A stretch of 64,000 bases of DNA from Cannabis sativa. Taxonomy: Eukaryota > Streptophyta > Magnoliopsida > Rosales > Cannabaceae. The position numbers and the translations under genes were made by a program. Positions 31,603 through 43,425 of the stretch are shown here, one piece after another (position 1 is the stretch's first letter; the number at the start of each line of letters is the position of its first letter). Where the stretch lies: positions 26,275,323 to 26,339,322 of the forward strand of contig NC_083602.1 in NCBI RefSeq assembly GCF_029168945.1, given 5' to 3'. Below the pieces are notes generated by a model. It did not search any database. It saw nothing but the letters and a program-made list of their open reading frames with translations, and was not told the DNA's origin.

Positions 31603-31856
31603 CACTACTATAATATGGGCCTTTAGATGCTGTTTTTCAACCATTTTTATAAAAAATGAAGCTAAAGAGTGTAAAAATACCTGCCTGATACAAAATTGAC
31701 ATTTTGAGACAGTTTTTTGATAAAAAAATGTAGGTATATCATTTACAGAGTACATTTAGAGGTAGTTTTAAAATCAGGGTTGTGAAGAGTGAGAAGTTCT
31801 CTCTGTGCCGGTGATGAGGCTTGCACCATACCTTCAGTTCTTTCTTTGTTGTAGTG
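31603..31856. mobile_element. Small CACTA-like element, tentative
   Basis: Begins CACTACTATAATA and ends TTTGTTGTAGTG, so the outer six bases pair as in CACTA elements. Related inner motifs (tttttataaaaaatg and ttttttgataaaaaaatg) face each other. The expected 3-bp duplication is not seen (ccc versus taa), so this may be coincidence. Confidence 0.28.
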
Positions 31857-32716
31857 TAAATTTAGCAACAAAATTTAATATAATTAAATAAGTATTTATA
31901 AATTATAACTGCCATATTTTATTTGGAGAATTATTGAAAGAAAATAATAGAATCGTTATCTAACAACATTATTGAAAATCCTAAATGGATTTAGTTGCCT
32001 TTAAATGACAAAATTAAGAATATATACATATATAACATCAAAGAAGTATAATACAACACCAAAAAAATAATATTAAAAATGGTTATCCAATCATCTAATT
32101 CTTCAAGTACTTCAAGCACGGTCAAAGAGAGAAAAAATTAAACAAATAATAATCCTGTTATATTATATTGGAGTTAGAATATTACTCTCTTTTGGAATCT
32201 TTATAGCTCAATACCTTATAGATGCTAAAACTTAGTAGCTTAATCAGAATATTAACAATACTATAGTTATTTCAGAAAAAATCAAAAAAAAAAAAAAAGA
32301 AGCAAATACTATAGTTCAGTACCTTGGGTGATCTATATATGTTTTCTATATATAAATATAGGAATAAAACACTGAAGCTTGAAAATACCAACCATTGAAT
32401 TTTCACTTGGAAATATATATAACACATCACATTGGAACTTTAATTATACAAAGCAAAATCAATCCAAATAATCATATTTGAACAAAATTATGTCAAATAA
32501 ATTAGAATGATCTTGATATAACTGACCATTAAATTAATTTTGAAATGTTAAAAAAAAAAATAATTACTTTCTCTTAGCCTTTTTTCTTTAACTTTAGATT
32601 GATTTAAAGGTTTAGTTTGTCCACCTAATATATATATTTATATAAAATACATAGCTCATTTAGTTTGTGCCATATTCAAAATACAAAGATAGGAGTGCAC
32701 AAATTAAAGTTTGTAT
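31857..32716. other. AT-rich DNA, nothing assigned
   Basis: No gene or repeat is recognisable between the CACTA region and the Angela-like LTR. Confidence 0.5.
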
Positions 32717-34217
32717 TGTTGGGATTTTATGCCCTACGTAAAACTCCTTTTTAATATAATCTAAATTTGTTATCAATAGAAGATTAGAATCATTTATGTT
32801 TACATGTAGTTTTCATGTTTATGGTTTAATGTGTACAATTTTTGTTAAGTCCAGAACATGTAGTTATTCACAATTACAGTGATGTCAACACAGTGGATGG
32901 TAATTGTGATTATATGCTTCAAAAGATAATGTCCCATGATTCATCAGTGCACTGGATTTACACTGATGTGATAGTCAGCGATAACACTTACTTACACCTT
33001 GGATAAGTGTTATGTTCTTTCCACAATATTGGTAAAGTATGCTAGTGTCGGATGTATGGAGTACATATTGGACTAGGATCGATATTGATCTTGGTAAAGA
33101 TATTATAATCATACTGTTGTATCTTTCTAAGTCAATATCACTGGTTGATCTTAGATCAAAAGATCTTAATCCTGACATGGTTAGGTTCGATCTCAAGAGT
33201 GTTATCTGTGTTCTTAAAGTTGTTAGTTAAAGTCTACCATTTGGTTCGGGTCACACGTACAGCTTAGGAACATGATAGTACAATTGAGTGGGAGTGCTAT
33301 TCATATATATAGAATTTATAGCTTCTATCTGGACATAGAAGTGAAATGATAATTTTCTTTGAGCTTGACTTAATAGAGATAAATGTAAGAGCTCTTATTT
33401 CAGAGATTATATTAGTTTACTGAAATATCATTTATAGGAAGCTAAGTGTTTTAAGGATAAAATACATTGAGGGGTGAAACAGTAAATTTATCCATACTCG
33501 GTGTAAATCATCTATATAGGATCTTTGATTATTGGGATTACAACGATGGTTAAATTTTTATAGCGTATCTATATCGTTGAACATATAGAACGTTCTATAC
33601 AATTCAGAGTGTAATTCCAAATCTATAGTGGTGTAAGGAAGAATTAATAAGTTAGGAAATTTACTTGGTAAATTCTAGATCTGCTTATTGAAAGCTCAGT
33701 TATATAGGCCCATGGTCCCCATACTAGTTGAGACAATACTTCTTGTAAGACTCAGTTAATTGATTTTAATTAATCAATTATAATTCTAAAATTAAACTAT
33801 GTCTTATTCATGAATTTTCACTATGCTAGGGCTAAATAGTGAAGAAAAGAGATTCTAAGGGTTTATTTGTTAATTAAGAGACTTCATTAAATCTAATTAA
33901 TAAATATATTAAATGACAATTTCATTTGATAATTAATTTTAATTATTAAATAAATAATTTTGGCATTTAAGCGGTTGAATTAGAAAATATGGCATTTGTA
34001 AAAGAATAGGATAAATAGTTGAAAGATAGCAAAATTGCACGTGGTGAGCCCACATCCTATGGCTGGCCACTAGTGCTTGATTTTACTATTTATTTATTAA
34101 TTTTTTAATGTCAAATAATTCAAAACTAAACCTATATAGAAAGATTCCTATAAATAGATAGTAATGGACTCAAAACTAACAGTTGATGCACTTAAGCCTT
34201 TCAACAAATTTGAGCCT

Positions 34218-34267
<50 letters not shown>

Positions 34268-34276
34268 AATGTGAAT

Positions 34277-34324
<48 letters not shown>

Positions 34325-34641
34325 AATTTTCGAATCCTATAGTGATAGAGTACATGCTCACGAATAGCAAGTTGATACTCAATCATATTGTGTAAGACTG
34401 TGAAGAATCCAATCAACTGAAGGAGATTCAGACTCAGATCTTGGTGATACTCTACTACAGGAAGGATACAAGAGTTAGTGATCTGAGTGGAATGAGTCAT
34501 TTAATTAATTCTTCTGCAATCAATGTAAGGTTTCTTGAACTTTATATGTGTTTAAATTCTATTGTTTTAGAAATTCATATATAAGATGTTAAATAACATA
34601 CATGGTAGTAAATCTAGATCTTGGTAAAATAATCCTCAACA
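32717..34641 (+). repeat. Angela-like copia 5' LTR (copy 1)
   Basis: 1925 bp, starting TGTTGGGATTTTATGCCCT and ending cctcaaca, clearly related to the 1.9-kb LTRs at 41530, 49850 and 59642 but more diverged. A primer site follows 2 nt after the end, which sets the orientation. Long LTRs starting TGTTGG(N)TTATGCCCT are typical of the Angela/BARE group. Its 3' partner is not in the window. Confidence 0.82.
34222..34322. repeat. (CT)n microsatellite, two blocks
   Basis: CT runs at 34222-34265 and 34279-34322 separated by 13 bp, near the LTR 3' end. The other LTR copies have shorter pyrimidine-rich sequence here, so it expanded in this copy. Confidence 0.95.
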
Positions 34642-34643
34642 AC

Positions 34644-34659
34644 TGGCCTCATAGCCATG
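34644..34659 (+). promoter_or_regulatory. Primer binding site, initiator-Met type
   Basis: TGGCCTCATAGCCATG two bases after the LTR, a variant of the TGGTATCAGAGC site used by most plant copia elements. Confidence 0.65.
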
Positions 34660-37600
34660 TTAATGATTTACTTTCATGAAATATGGATTTTAAAATGATA
34701 TTTATGTTGATTTGGATGTGTTCATGTTGTTTTATGTGCATGTTTGATAATTGTATGAAACTTGTAATTTACGACAATAAAATTTAATTATTTCGTTCTG
34801 AAAAGATTTTTCATAGAAAGTAGATAAAAAAATAATAAATTTAGGCTTATACAGAACTTAATTTGGATTTTTTATGAAATAGTTATGATTTACACGCGCG
34901 CGGACGAGGGGCCTCACTCGGCATGCACACGGCTTCAGACAGCCCATGACCGAGTTTACTCGGACAAAAGCTGTCCTAAGCCCCAGCTGACCAAGCTAGC
35001 TCGGCCAAGAAGGCTGCCAGCAGCCTCTTTTCACGCCCAATGCCCCCTTATGCGCGTGCGGGGAGTATGCATTGCATACTCCCTTGTGCAATCTTGTTTT
35101 TGTGATATCTTTTGATTAAAAAATCATTTGTCATTGAAATAAAATTCAAATTTTGGTAGAATTTCGTGTAGAATCTAAATTTTCAAATAAAAATCTAATT
35201 ATCAGAATAAAATTAATTTTTTAATTAATTAAAATTAATTTTAGATATGAGTAGCCTTTAAATTTGAAAATTTGATTTTTCCACAAACTAGCCTTTTGGT
35301 TAATTTTGAAATTTTGATTATGTTTGTTTGTTTTATTTATTTTAATTATAAGATCAGATATTACTTATTTTATTATTAAAGTTTGAAATGATCTTATTTT
35401 GTTATTAAAATATTAATAAAGCTTAGAAATAATCTAATTTAAGTTTCAAATTTACTAACCATATCAAATTTAAAATTTGTTATTTTTAAAATATATTTTA
35501 TTAAATTAAATTATAAAATTAAAAAAATGTTAGTTTTAATATTTTATTTTATTAGATATTTATTTTAATTAAAATTTTATTTTTAGTAATGTAACATGAA
35601 ATTTTGAAAAATTTGTTCATTTTGGTTTGAATAGAAATTTAGGGTTTTAAACCATAAATTTTTCAAACTTAAGATATTTTATTTTATTTAATTATTAAAT
35701 AAAATTGATAATATCCTAACCATCAAATATCTTATTTTTTAAATTGTTTATTTTTGTTAAATTATATTCATTAAATTATAATATTAGAAATATCTAAATT
35801 TAAAATTAAGATATTATATTAATTATCTTATTAGATATTTAATTAATTTAAATTATTTAAATAAATTAAAAATTTGAAAATTAGTTAGATATTTGAATTT
35901 CAGTTAGAATTTTAGATATTTAGGAGATTTGTTATTTGTTTTTAAATATTCTCTAACAACCTAAATTTTAAATTCTAGTTAAGATATATTTTAAATATTT
36001 AATTTTTAAAATAGAACTATTTTAACCCAATTTCTAGTTATTTGTTACATGTTTGTTATGTTTGTTTATTTATTAATTTATTCAAATTTTTTTACAAACC
36101 TATTATTTATTTGATCTAAATTGATACGATTAACTTGTTGACAAATCTAATGATGTGATTTTAATTATAGTCCAATGGTCAATAGATCTTGTAAATAATT
36201 TGTAATAGGTAAATTTTGTAATTTTTTTCATTTGTGTAAACCTAGTAACATGATTGGGCCCATCCAAATCATTTGGCCAGTGTGAGCCTATATGTTTGCT
36301 TTTGGGCTTAGATGCATATAGAAAGCTCATTTAAGTTTTAATAAATTAAATGATAAGTTTTAATAAATTATATAGACTAGGTTGCTAAAATAAAATATTA
36401 CATAAGATAGTTTCATTTAGGCCCAATTAGTATTGGGCTTATTCAATAAATAACAATTATTTAATTAATTGTTAAATTCCTCTCCATTGGACCTTGTGTG
36501 AGAGTTAGGGGGCCATTAGTAGTGGGTACGACATACTGAACCCAACCCTCCTTCACACGAACCACCCTAATTGTTAAGGCCTATTTACCTTATTTAAATA
36601 ATTGTATTAGGTTAATTATATTAGTCTAACCTAATTCAAATTTAATTAGCAACATAATTAGTTTTAAAATATATGAAATTCATTTCCATTAAATTATTTC
36701 AAAATTAATTTTAGAAAACCACTTAGTTTAATGAGATATATTCTAGATAGTTATTTCTAGTAACTAATTATATTTTCTAATATTTAATTAATATAAAAAA
36801 TATATGTAAGTTGAAAATTAATTATTTTAATTAACTTTAGATCAACTTAAATTAGAATATTTTTCTTAGATGTTAAATTAGAATTAATAATTAAGTTGAT
36901 TTTATTCAAGATACTTAATTATTTGTTTCTTATATTTAATAATTTTAATTAAATAGAAAATTAAATATTTAAGTAGATTTTATCTAGACACTTATATATA
37001 AATTATTTTCAAGATATTTAATTAGATAGAAAATTATATTTAAATTAGAAATTTTGAACAACTTAAGTTAGAATAATTTTCAAAATATATTTATTTTATT
37101 TTATTAATCATTTTCTCACAAATTTTGAAATGCAATATATTTAATGCAGATATTTTTTATTTTTTCTAAAATAGATTAAAGTTAAAAAATTTTAATTAAT
37201 TTTGGACCTACTTAAATCAAGTAAATTTTTCATTAATGATTTATTAATATAAATAGTCTAAAATATATTATATTTTAATTAGAAAGTAAGTAATTAGTTA
37301 GTGAAATATCTAGAGAGTTATTTTCTGTATGCTTGTGGTATTTTTCTAGTTATACTTAATTACATAGAAAATTAATATTTAAGTGATTTTATTCAAGATA
37401 TTTAAATATTTGATATTTTTCTTAGAAATTTAATTATATAGGAAAATTATATCTGTGTTGAAAATTAATTTATTAATTAATTTTAGACCAACATAAATTA
37501 GAATAATTTTTCAAGATTTATTTTATTTTATTTTATGTCAATTTCGAAAATGTTTTTTTTTTAAATACATTCGATTTAGAATTTAGCTATATATATTTAT

Positions 37601-38400
37601 AGAAAATTAAATTTAAGTTGAAAATTAATTTTAATTAATTTTGGACCAAATTAAATTGAGTAATTTTTGTAATATTTATTGAAAATTATTAAGATGGAAA
37701 ATATTTTTTTTATATATATTTTTAGATCTATCTAAGTATAATTTTATAAATATTAAATTAAAATTTATATTTAGAGTTATTTAAATTGGTAATTTTAAAT
37801 AAAATATACATATATGTTAAAATAAATAGATTAAAATAAATATTAGATGAAAATACACTTTAAATAATGAGCTTTATTATAAGGATATTCGATCTCCATT
37901 GTTAGTTCTACATAGTTCTTGTTTTAGTGAGATTCATTCCCAATAAATAGACGTTCATTAGCAATTTAACGTCTTAGAATCTCGAAAGATAAATATTATT
38001 GTAAGTGTTTTATTCTTAGTATCGTCCATCCAAATAGTGGCTGCTAAGAGTAGGACTTACAAGGTATAAAATAATGGTAGAAGCTCATGAAATAAGAATG
38101 ATCTTGACTCTCGACTAAAACAAAAGAACGTTGGATTCTCTTTTCGATCGAATAAAAGGTTACTAAAATGGTGTCCTTTTTTGAGCTGACTGCTCTATTC
38201 AAAGACTGATATCTTTGACTCTCGCCCAATACGAAGCACTGTATCAATTTGTTGGAAACCTTGGAAATTATTAAAGATTGTTTGTTTTAGTATTTTCACT
38301 TGTCATTTCTACTTGCTAAGTGCTTAATAATTTTTGAAAGTGTATGATTTTGTATTAAACCTTACTTGATTTCTATTTATTGATATTTGTAGTACACAAT
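34660..38400 (+). other. Long untranslated leader of Angela-like copy 1
   Basis: 3.7 kb, very AT-rich, no ORF of note. It contains a GC-rich island (34885-35095), a block near 36490-36575 (gtgggtacgacatactgaac) that recurs inverted at 48290-48375 in copy 2, and gactctcgcc-type modules just before gag (about 38100-38240). Long leaders of this kind are known in Angela-type elements. Confidence 0.6.
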
Positions 38401-38740
38401 ATGACTATGAACTACCCCATAGTGTCACTGTTGATTGACAACAAGCTCTCTAGAGCTAACTTTATCAAATGGAAAGAGAACATTAATATTGCTCTCATAG
38501 GTGAAAATGTCCTGTTTGTGTGACTAAAGAGGCTCCTGAGCAGCCAGGTGAGAATGCAACCAAGGCAGTCAATGAAAAGTTCAAGCTTTGGTAGAATGCT
38601 AACAACAAAGCTCGGTACTTTATGCTGTCTAGCATGGTCGACACCTTGAAAACAAGGTTTGCCAATACTCTCATGGCTGCAGATATCATGAACCAATTGA
38701 CTAAACTGTTCGGGAAGGCGTCAGATCAAGCTCCTATTTT
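38401..38740 (+). pseudogene. Copia gag N-terminus (UBN2 type), truncated
   Basis: ATG at 38401 opens a frame reading NYPIVSLLIDNKLSRANFIK, then WKENINIALIGEN, which fits the N-terminus of the copia capsid (the xNYxxWKxNxxxxL motif). A stop (TGA near 38520) follows from a 1-nt loss. The next frame continues with TKEAPEQPGENATK and, after another TAG, YFMLSSMVDTLKTRF and TAADIMNQL-like sequence. It ends abruptly near 38740 against unrelated DNA on the other strand. Confidence 0.65.
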
Positions 38741-39786
38741 TTTTTCAAAGATTGCTTGTTGAAGACGTCCCTTCAAATCTAAGTTTTCACCCTCTGCTTC
38801 GGTGACCTTTTTATGGAATTCTTCATAAGCCTTCATGGACGCACTCAATTTAGTCTCAGCCTTCTCAACCCTCTGAATGGCTTTCACCTCAGCCTCCTCC
38901 GCAGTCTGTTGCAACTCAAGATGGTGCTTCACCTTTCTCTCCAAAGTAGTCTCGCAAATTATTTTTCTTGGATAATTTTAGCTTGTTTATCGTACTCCAG
39001 AGGTACAGTGGTAATATTTTGTCCTTCTCTTAACCATCCAGCTTGGCCTATTTAGGTTGACTTCCAACTCTTTGATTTTGGTAAGAGCTGTGGAATGCAA
39101 GTCCTTGTACCCGTCACCAGGGTCCCTCTCTATCTTGGTCTCTTTCCTTTCACAAGTCAAGGGTTTATCCAAAGATTCAGAAACCTTTTGCTTTACAGTA
39201 GCTTCCATCTTGGTGTTGGCCTCAGCTAAAGCATTGGCAGCTTCCTCTCTTCTTAGCTCGGCATCGGCATGCTCTGTCCTCAGCACCTCTAGATCATAGA
39301 CCAGTTAAATGACTAAGGAGCAATTCCTCTCGGCCATCAAGCCAACCTGTGAAGGAAAATATAAAAGTAAATCAAACAATGGAGAAACACAAAGTGTTAA
39401 TTCACGACAAAGGAAAATTAAAACTTCAGCATTAGCCTGGGTCCTCATAGCATCAGCTACGTACATTGGATCCGTGCTTGCCATCATGGTAAACCTATCA
39501 GCACCGAGCCTACAACTTGTAGTAGCATTTTGTTCCAATAGATTAGCCGAAAATGGTGACACATCGTTCCAATACGAGGATGAAGCTTCTCTATCAACTC
39601 AACCATGTTCACAAGAGGAGCGCAGGCTTCATCCCACTTATTGTAGTCACCGAACTCAACGTTACGTCTAGAGGAGATGTTGTTGGTCAACTTCTTCATC
39701 TCTTCATACTCGCTGCCACGCCTCTTCTAGTAAAACTGCTCGATGGCCTCTAGGCGTTCATTATCTCCTTCTGTCATTGACAAAGC
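38741..39786 (-). pseudogene. Tat-2 antisense extra gene, C-terminal part
   Basis: The minus-strand pieces read FGDYNKWDEACAPLVNMVEL, EKLHPRIGTM, SPFSANLLEQNATTSCR and DPMYVADAMRTQA, then a long Glu/Ala/Lys-rich coiled coil (39286 down to 38726). This order matches the last exons of the antisense gene of Tat elements. Frameshifts occur near 39560 and 39300. A possible intron lies between the DAMRTQA segment and the coiled coil. The Cassandra element interrupts it at 39791. Confidence 0.6.
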
Positions 39787-39790
39787 CTTG

Positions 39791-40219
39791 TGTGACAGTC
39801 AGTAGTCTCGTGATCCGTAAGGGGAAATACCGGGTAAGCTGTGCAATCCCACATCGCCTGGGGAAGGTCAAGTGGGATGATTCTAAGACTGTGTAGGTAT
39901 GGGACTACATAGTTGAAGAGGGCTTAAATGGATTGATTGTTACTACCTATATCAACAAGGTGCATCTTGTTTTTCGGTAGCCCATCATAAAAGAACTCCA
40001 CAGTTAAGCGTGCTTGACCTGGGTTTCAGGATGGGTGACCTCTTGGGAAGTTTTCCCAGGAAGCGTGCGAGTGAGGACAAAGCACCCTGAAAACACTCGT
40101 GTTGGTCTGTAGGGTCAGTCATCACTCCATGAAGCAGCCAGAGTGACGTACTCGTGTACAAGAGCCATTCATTCCGTGGGTGTAAGGACCCAATGGAGGC
40201 TTGAAGCGGGGATGTTACA
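39791..40219 (+). repeat. Cassandra 5' LTR
   Basis: 429 bp, TGTGACAGTC to gatgttaca. The 5S-like part is at 39981-40055. Confidence 0.9.
39981..40055 (+). ncRNA. 5S rRNA-derived segment in Cassandra LTR
   Basis: cccatca-aaagaactccacagttaagcg, then tgcttgacctgg, then aggatgggtgacctcttggg correspond in order to the middle and 3' half of plant 5S rRNA, including the A-box/intermediate-element promoter zone. The loop between is shortened and the 5' third of 5S is absent, so it is not a functional 5S gene. It may still recruit Pol III factors. Confidence 0.82.
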
Positions 40220-40221
40220 AA

Positions 40222-40234
40222 TGGTATCAAAGCC
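40222..40234 (+). promoter_or_regulatory. Cassandra primer binding site
   Basis: TGGTATCAAAGCC, two bases after the 5' LTR, one change from the initiator-Met-tRNA site TGGTATCAGAGCC. Confidence 0.85.
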
Positions 40235-40280
40235 TTGACCCACCAGGAACTGTGGTCGACGAGGACGTCAAACCCCGTAA

Positions 40281-40291
40281 GGGGGAGTGAT
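40281..40291 (+). promoter_or_regulatory. Cassandra polypurine tract
   Basis: gggggagtgat directly before the 3' LTR. Confidence 0.8.
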
Positions 40292-40724
40292 TGTGACAGT
40301 CAGTTGTCCCGTGATCCGTAAGGGGAAATACCAGGTAAGCTGTGCAATCCCACATCGCCTGGGGAAGGTCAAGTGGGATGATTCTGAGACTGTGTAGGTG
40401 TGGGACTACACAGTTGAAGGGGGTTTAAATGGATTTATTGGTACTACCTATATCAACAAGGTGCATCTTGTTTTTCGGTAGCCCATCACGAAAGAACTCC
40501 ACAGTTAAGCGTGCTTGACCTGGGGCAATTTCAGGATGGGTGACCTCCTGGGAAGTTTTCTCAGGAAGTGTGCGAGTGAGGACTAAGCACGCTAGAAACA
40601 CTCGTGTTGGTCTGTAGGGTCAATCATCACTCCATGAAGCAGCCAGAGTGACGTACTCATGTATAAGAGTCATTCATTCCGTGGGTGTAAAGACCCAATG
40701 GAGGCTTGAAGCGAGGACGTTACA
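40292..40724 (+). repeat. Cassandra 3' LTR
   Basis: 433 bp. The 5S-like part is at 40482-40557; there the linker between the two 5S blocks is 4 bp longer (tggggcaatttcagg) than in the 5' LTR. Confidence 0.9.
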
Positions 40725-41529
40725 GCTTGACAAGAAGAGTGAAAGGTGTCGGAGGTAATGGAGGTAGTTCATTCCTTTCCCTAGACAGCTGAGTACATGT
40801 GGCAAGAATAATCTTAGGTGCTAGGGGTGGTGGAGGAGGATCGCGATTGTCTCTTGATGTTCTGGTGCCTTGCCTAGGTGGACTTCCGCCATCAGATGTA
40901 TCAAACCCTTTCTAAGATTGAGTCTTCGAGGCCTGCCTCCTTGAGGCAGCCAATTGTAGGACCTTCTCTTTTGTCTCCATCCTCACCTTCTTATTGGCAC
41001 CACCATTGGATGAACCATCTCGCTTCTTGTTGATCACGCCTGGCCCATGGTAATTTGAGCTATCTCATCCAGAGTTCTCCATAGGAACCTGCCTCAAAGG
41101 TTCCACGACCAAGATAGGTTCAGTTAGGTCGATCATGGTACTAGACGTGGCTTTCATACCCAGAGCCTTAGAAGCAGCTTTTGGATTAGAAGCTGAAGAT
41201 GCTAGCTACTGAGATCAGCTCCTAATAGCCTAGTTCTTCTTTCCCTTATCTCTCTCACCTTAGGTGATTTCCTGAACCTTGTTAGACCGGGATTTGATAT
41301 TGCCCAGGAACCTATTCAGCAGCCCCATTTATAGAGTTGCTAGTTGATCTACACAAAACAAACAAAATATCCATCAAACAAGACCACAACAAAAGATATG
41401 ATATTTACAACACATCATCATGCAAGACATTAACAAGATCCAAACTATTAATTCTAGTATAATTGACTTTCTCCCTAGCAAAAAGAGAAATATCTTCTCG
41501 ACCTAAGTTAGTCTTGTATTGGAAGAAGT
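40725..41529 (-). pseudogene. Tat-2 antisense extra gene, middle part
   Basis: The minus-strand reading includes SSTMIDLTEPILVVEPLRQV, NKKRDGSSNGGANKKVRM and NRDPPPPPLAPKI: an acidic, proline- and basic-rich linker like the middle exon of the gene at 9697-12721. Several stops. It follows in order from 51750-53023 and precedes 38741-39786. The 5-mer gaagt (41525-41529) is the target duplication of the Angela-like insertion. Confidence 0.5.
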
Positions 41530-43425
41530 TGTTGGAAATTATTTTACCAGGATCTAAGATCTACTCACAAGTATGTTTATTAACATCCTAAATATGAACT
41601 TTCTAAAACGATGAAATAAACACATATAAAGTTTAAGAAACCTTACATTGGGTGCAGCGGAATATAATGACTCCTTCCGTTCAGATATCTAGCCCTTGAT
41701 TCCTTTCTGTAGCAGAGCATTATCAATATCTGAACCTGGATCTCTTTCTCTGAATCTTTGATGCTGAAACTCCTTTGCTGATGATCTTTCTTCACGATCT
41801 TCCTCACTATGATTGAGGTATCACTTGATGTGTGTGGGCACTACTCATACACTAAGGATTTCGAAATTATCAAGGAAGAAGAGAGAGAGTGGTCAGCTAA
41901 AGATAGGGAGAGAGAAGGCTCAGTTTTTCTGAATAGAAAAAGTCAGAAGAAAAGTGTGTTATTTTCCTGAAGCCTTCACTATCTATTTATAGCATTCCAC
42001 TAGGGTTTGATTTGAATTATATGGCATTAAAATAATGAAAAAATCAGTTTAAATTTCCTACAAAAGTGGCTGGCCCTATACTAGTGGATTTGGGCCTCAC
42101 TTTTTGCAATTTTGCAGTTTTAACACCTTTTGTATCTGATTTTCTCAAAAATACCAATTTCCTAATTCAACCATTTAAATGCCAATTCTAACTATTTAAT
42201 AACTATAAATAATTATTAAATAATATTGTCATTTATCATATTTATTAATTGAACCATACAAAGTATCATAATTAACAAATATGCCCCTATAAACTCTTTC
42301 TTTACAATTTCGCCCTTACTTAGTGAAAATTTCACAAATAGACATAGTCTAATTTGTGAATTATAATTGATTAATCAAAACCAATTACATGAGTCTTACA
42401 AGCAACATTATCTCAACTAGTGGGGGGACCATGGGTCTATATAACCGAGCTTCCAATAAGTAGATCAAGAATTTAACACTAAAATTCACTAACTTATTAA
42501 TTCTTCGTTGAATCCACGCATAGAACTTAGAATTGCACTCTCAGTATATAGAATGCTCTATATGTTCCACCATATAGACACATCATTAGTTATCCATTGT
42601 TATAATCCTAATGTGATCAATGATCCTCTATATGAATGATCTACACTGTAAAGGGATTAAATTACCGTTACACCCTACAATGTATTTATTCCTTAAAACA
42701 CTTGACCCCGTATAAATGATATTTCAGCTAATGTGAAATGAGTACTCCACCATTTATGTTCGTTTGGTCAAGCTCGAAGGAGATCATCCTTTGCTTACTA
42801 TTCGCCAGATAGAAGCTATAGATTCCATGTTTATGATAGCGCTCCCACTCAATTGCACTACCGTGTTCCCAAAATGTACGTATCACCCACGACCTAAAAG
42901 TAGGCTTAACTAACAAATCAAAGAACACGAATAGCCTTTCAAGATTGAGCCTAATCATATCAGGATTAAGATCATTTGATCTAGGATCAACTAGGCGATA
43001 TTGACTTGAATAGATTTTACGGTAAGTTTAATTAAATCTAAGTCAAAGTTCAATATCGGTCCCTTCCGATGCATACTCCATGCATCCAACCTGAGCTTTA
43101 CTTTAACCAATGTTCTGGAAAGAACATAGTATTTCTCCAAATACAAGTAAACTCTTGTTGTAGATTATCATATCAGTAAAACCATGTGTCTGATAAATCT
43201 AGGAAACTTTATTCACATAGTCATGTTTACTTTCCAATGTGTTGACGGCACAATAAACAGGATCAAGTATGTGAAAAGGGTTTCAGATGAATTTATACAT
43301 TATGTACATATAATCATGAAATAAATCATGTGAACCATGCAACATTAAATGTTATTTCTGATCTATATTAATAAACAAATCTGATTATATTGAAATGAGT
43401 TTTATTTAGGGCATAAAACCCAACA
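41530..43425 (-). repeat. Angela-like copy 2, 3' LTR
   Basis: 1896 bp, plus-strand ends tgttggaaat and cccaaca. The purine tract gcaagtgggagttt lies just outside on the minus strand. Confidence 0.92.

Larger units (their letters stand above)
39791..40724 (+). mobile_element. Cassandra-type TRIM retrotransposon
   Basis: Two direct LTRs (39791-40219 and 40292-40724) flank a 72-bp interior that has only a primer site and a polypurine tract. Each LTR contains a stretch of 5S rRNA-like sequence, the defining trait of Cassandra. The 5-mers outside are ccttg and gcttg (4 of 5 identical). The LTRs differ at roughly 25 positions by eye (about 94% identity), so this is not a recent insertion. It has no coding capacity and would move using proteins supplied by other elements. 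Confidence 0.92.

Noticed and set aside
31603..31856. Confident call of a nested small CACTA MITE
   Set aside because: Ends look right but the 3-bp duplication is absent, so it is kept only as a low-confidence feature.
34201..34500. 99-codon minus-strand frame with long Arg-Glu runs
   Set aside because: It is the reverse translation of the (CT)n microsatellite in an LTR.
39981..40055. Functional 5S rRNA gene
   Set aside because: Only the middle and 3' parts of 5S are present and they lie inside Cassandra LTRs; no complete 120-nt unit or tandem 5S array.
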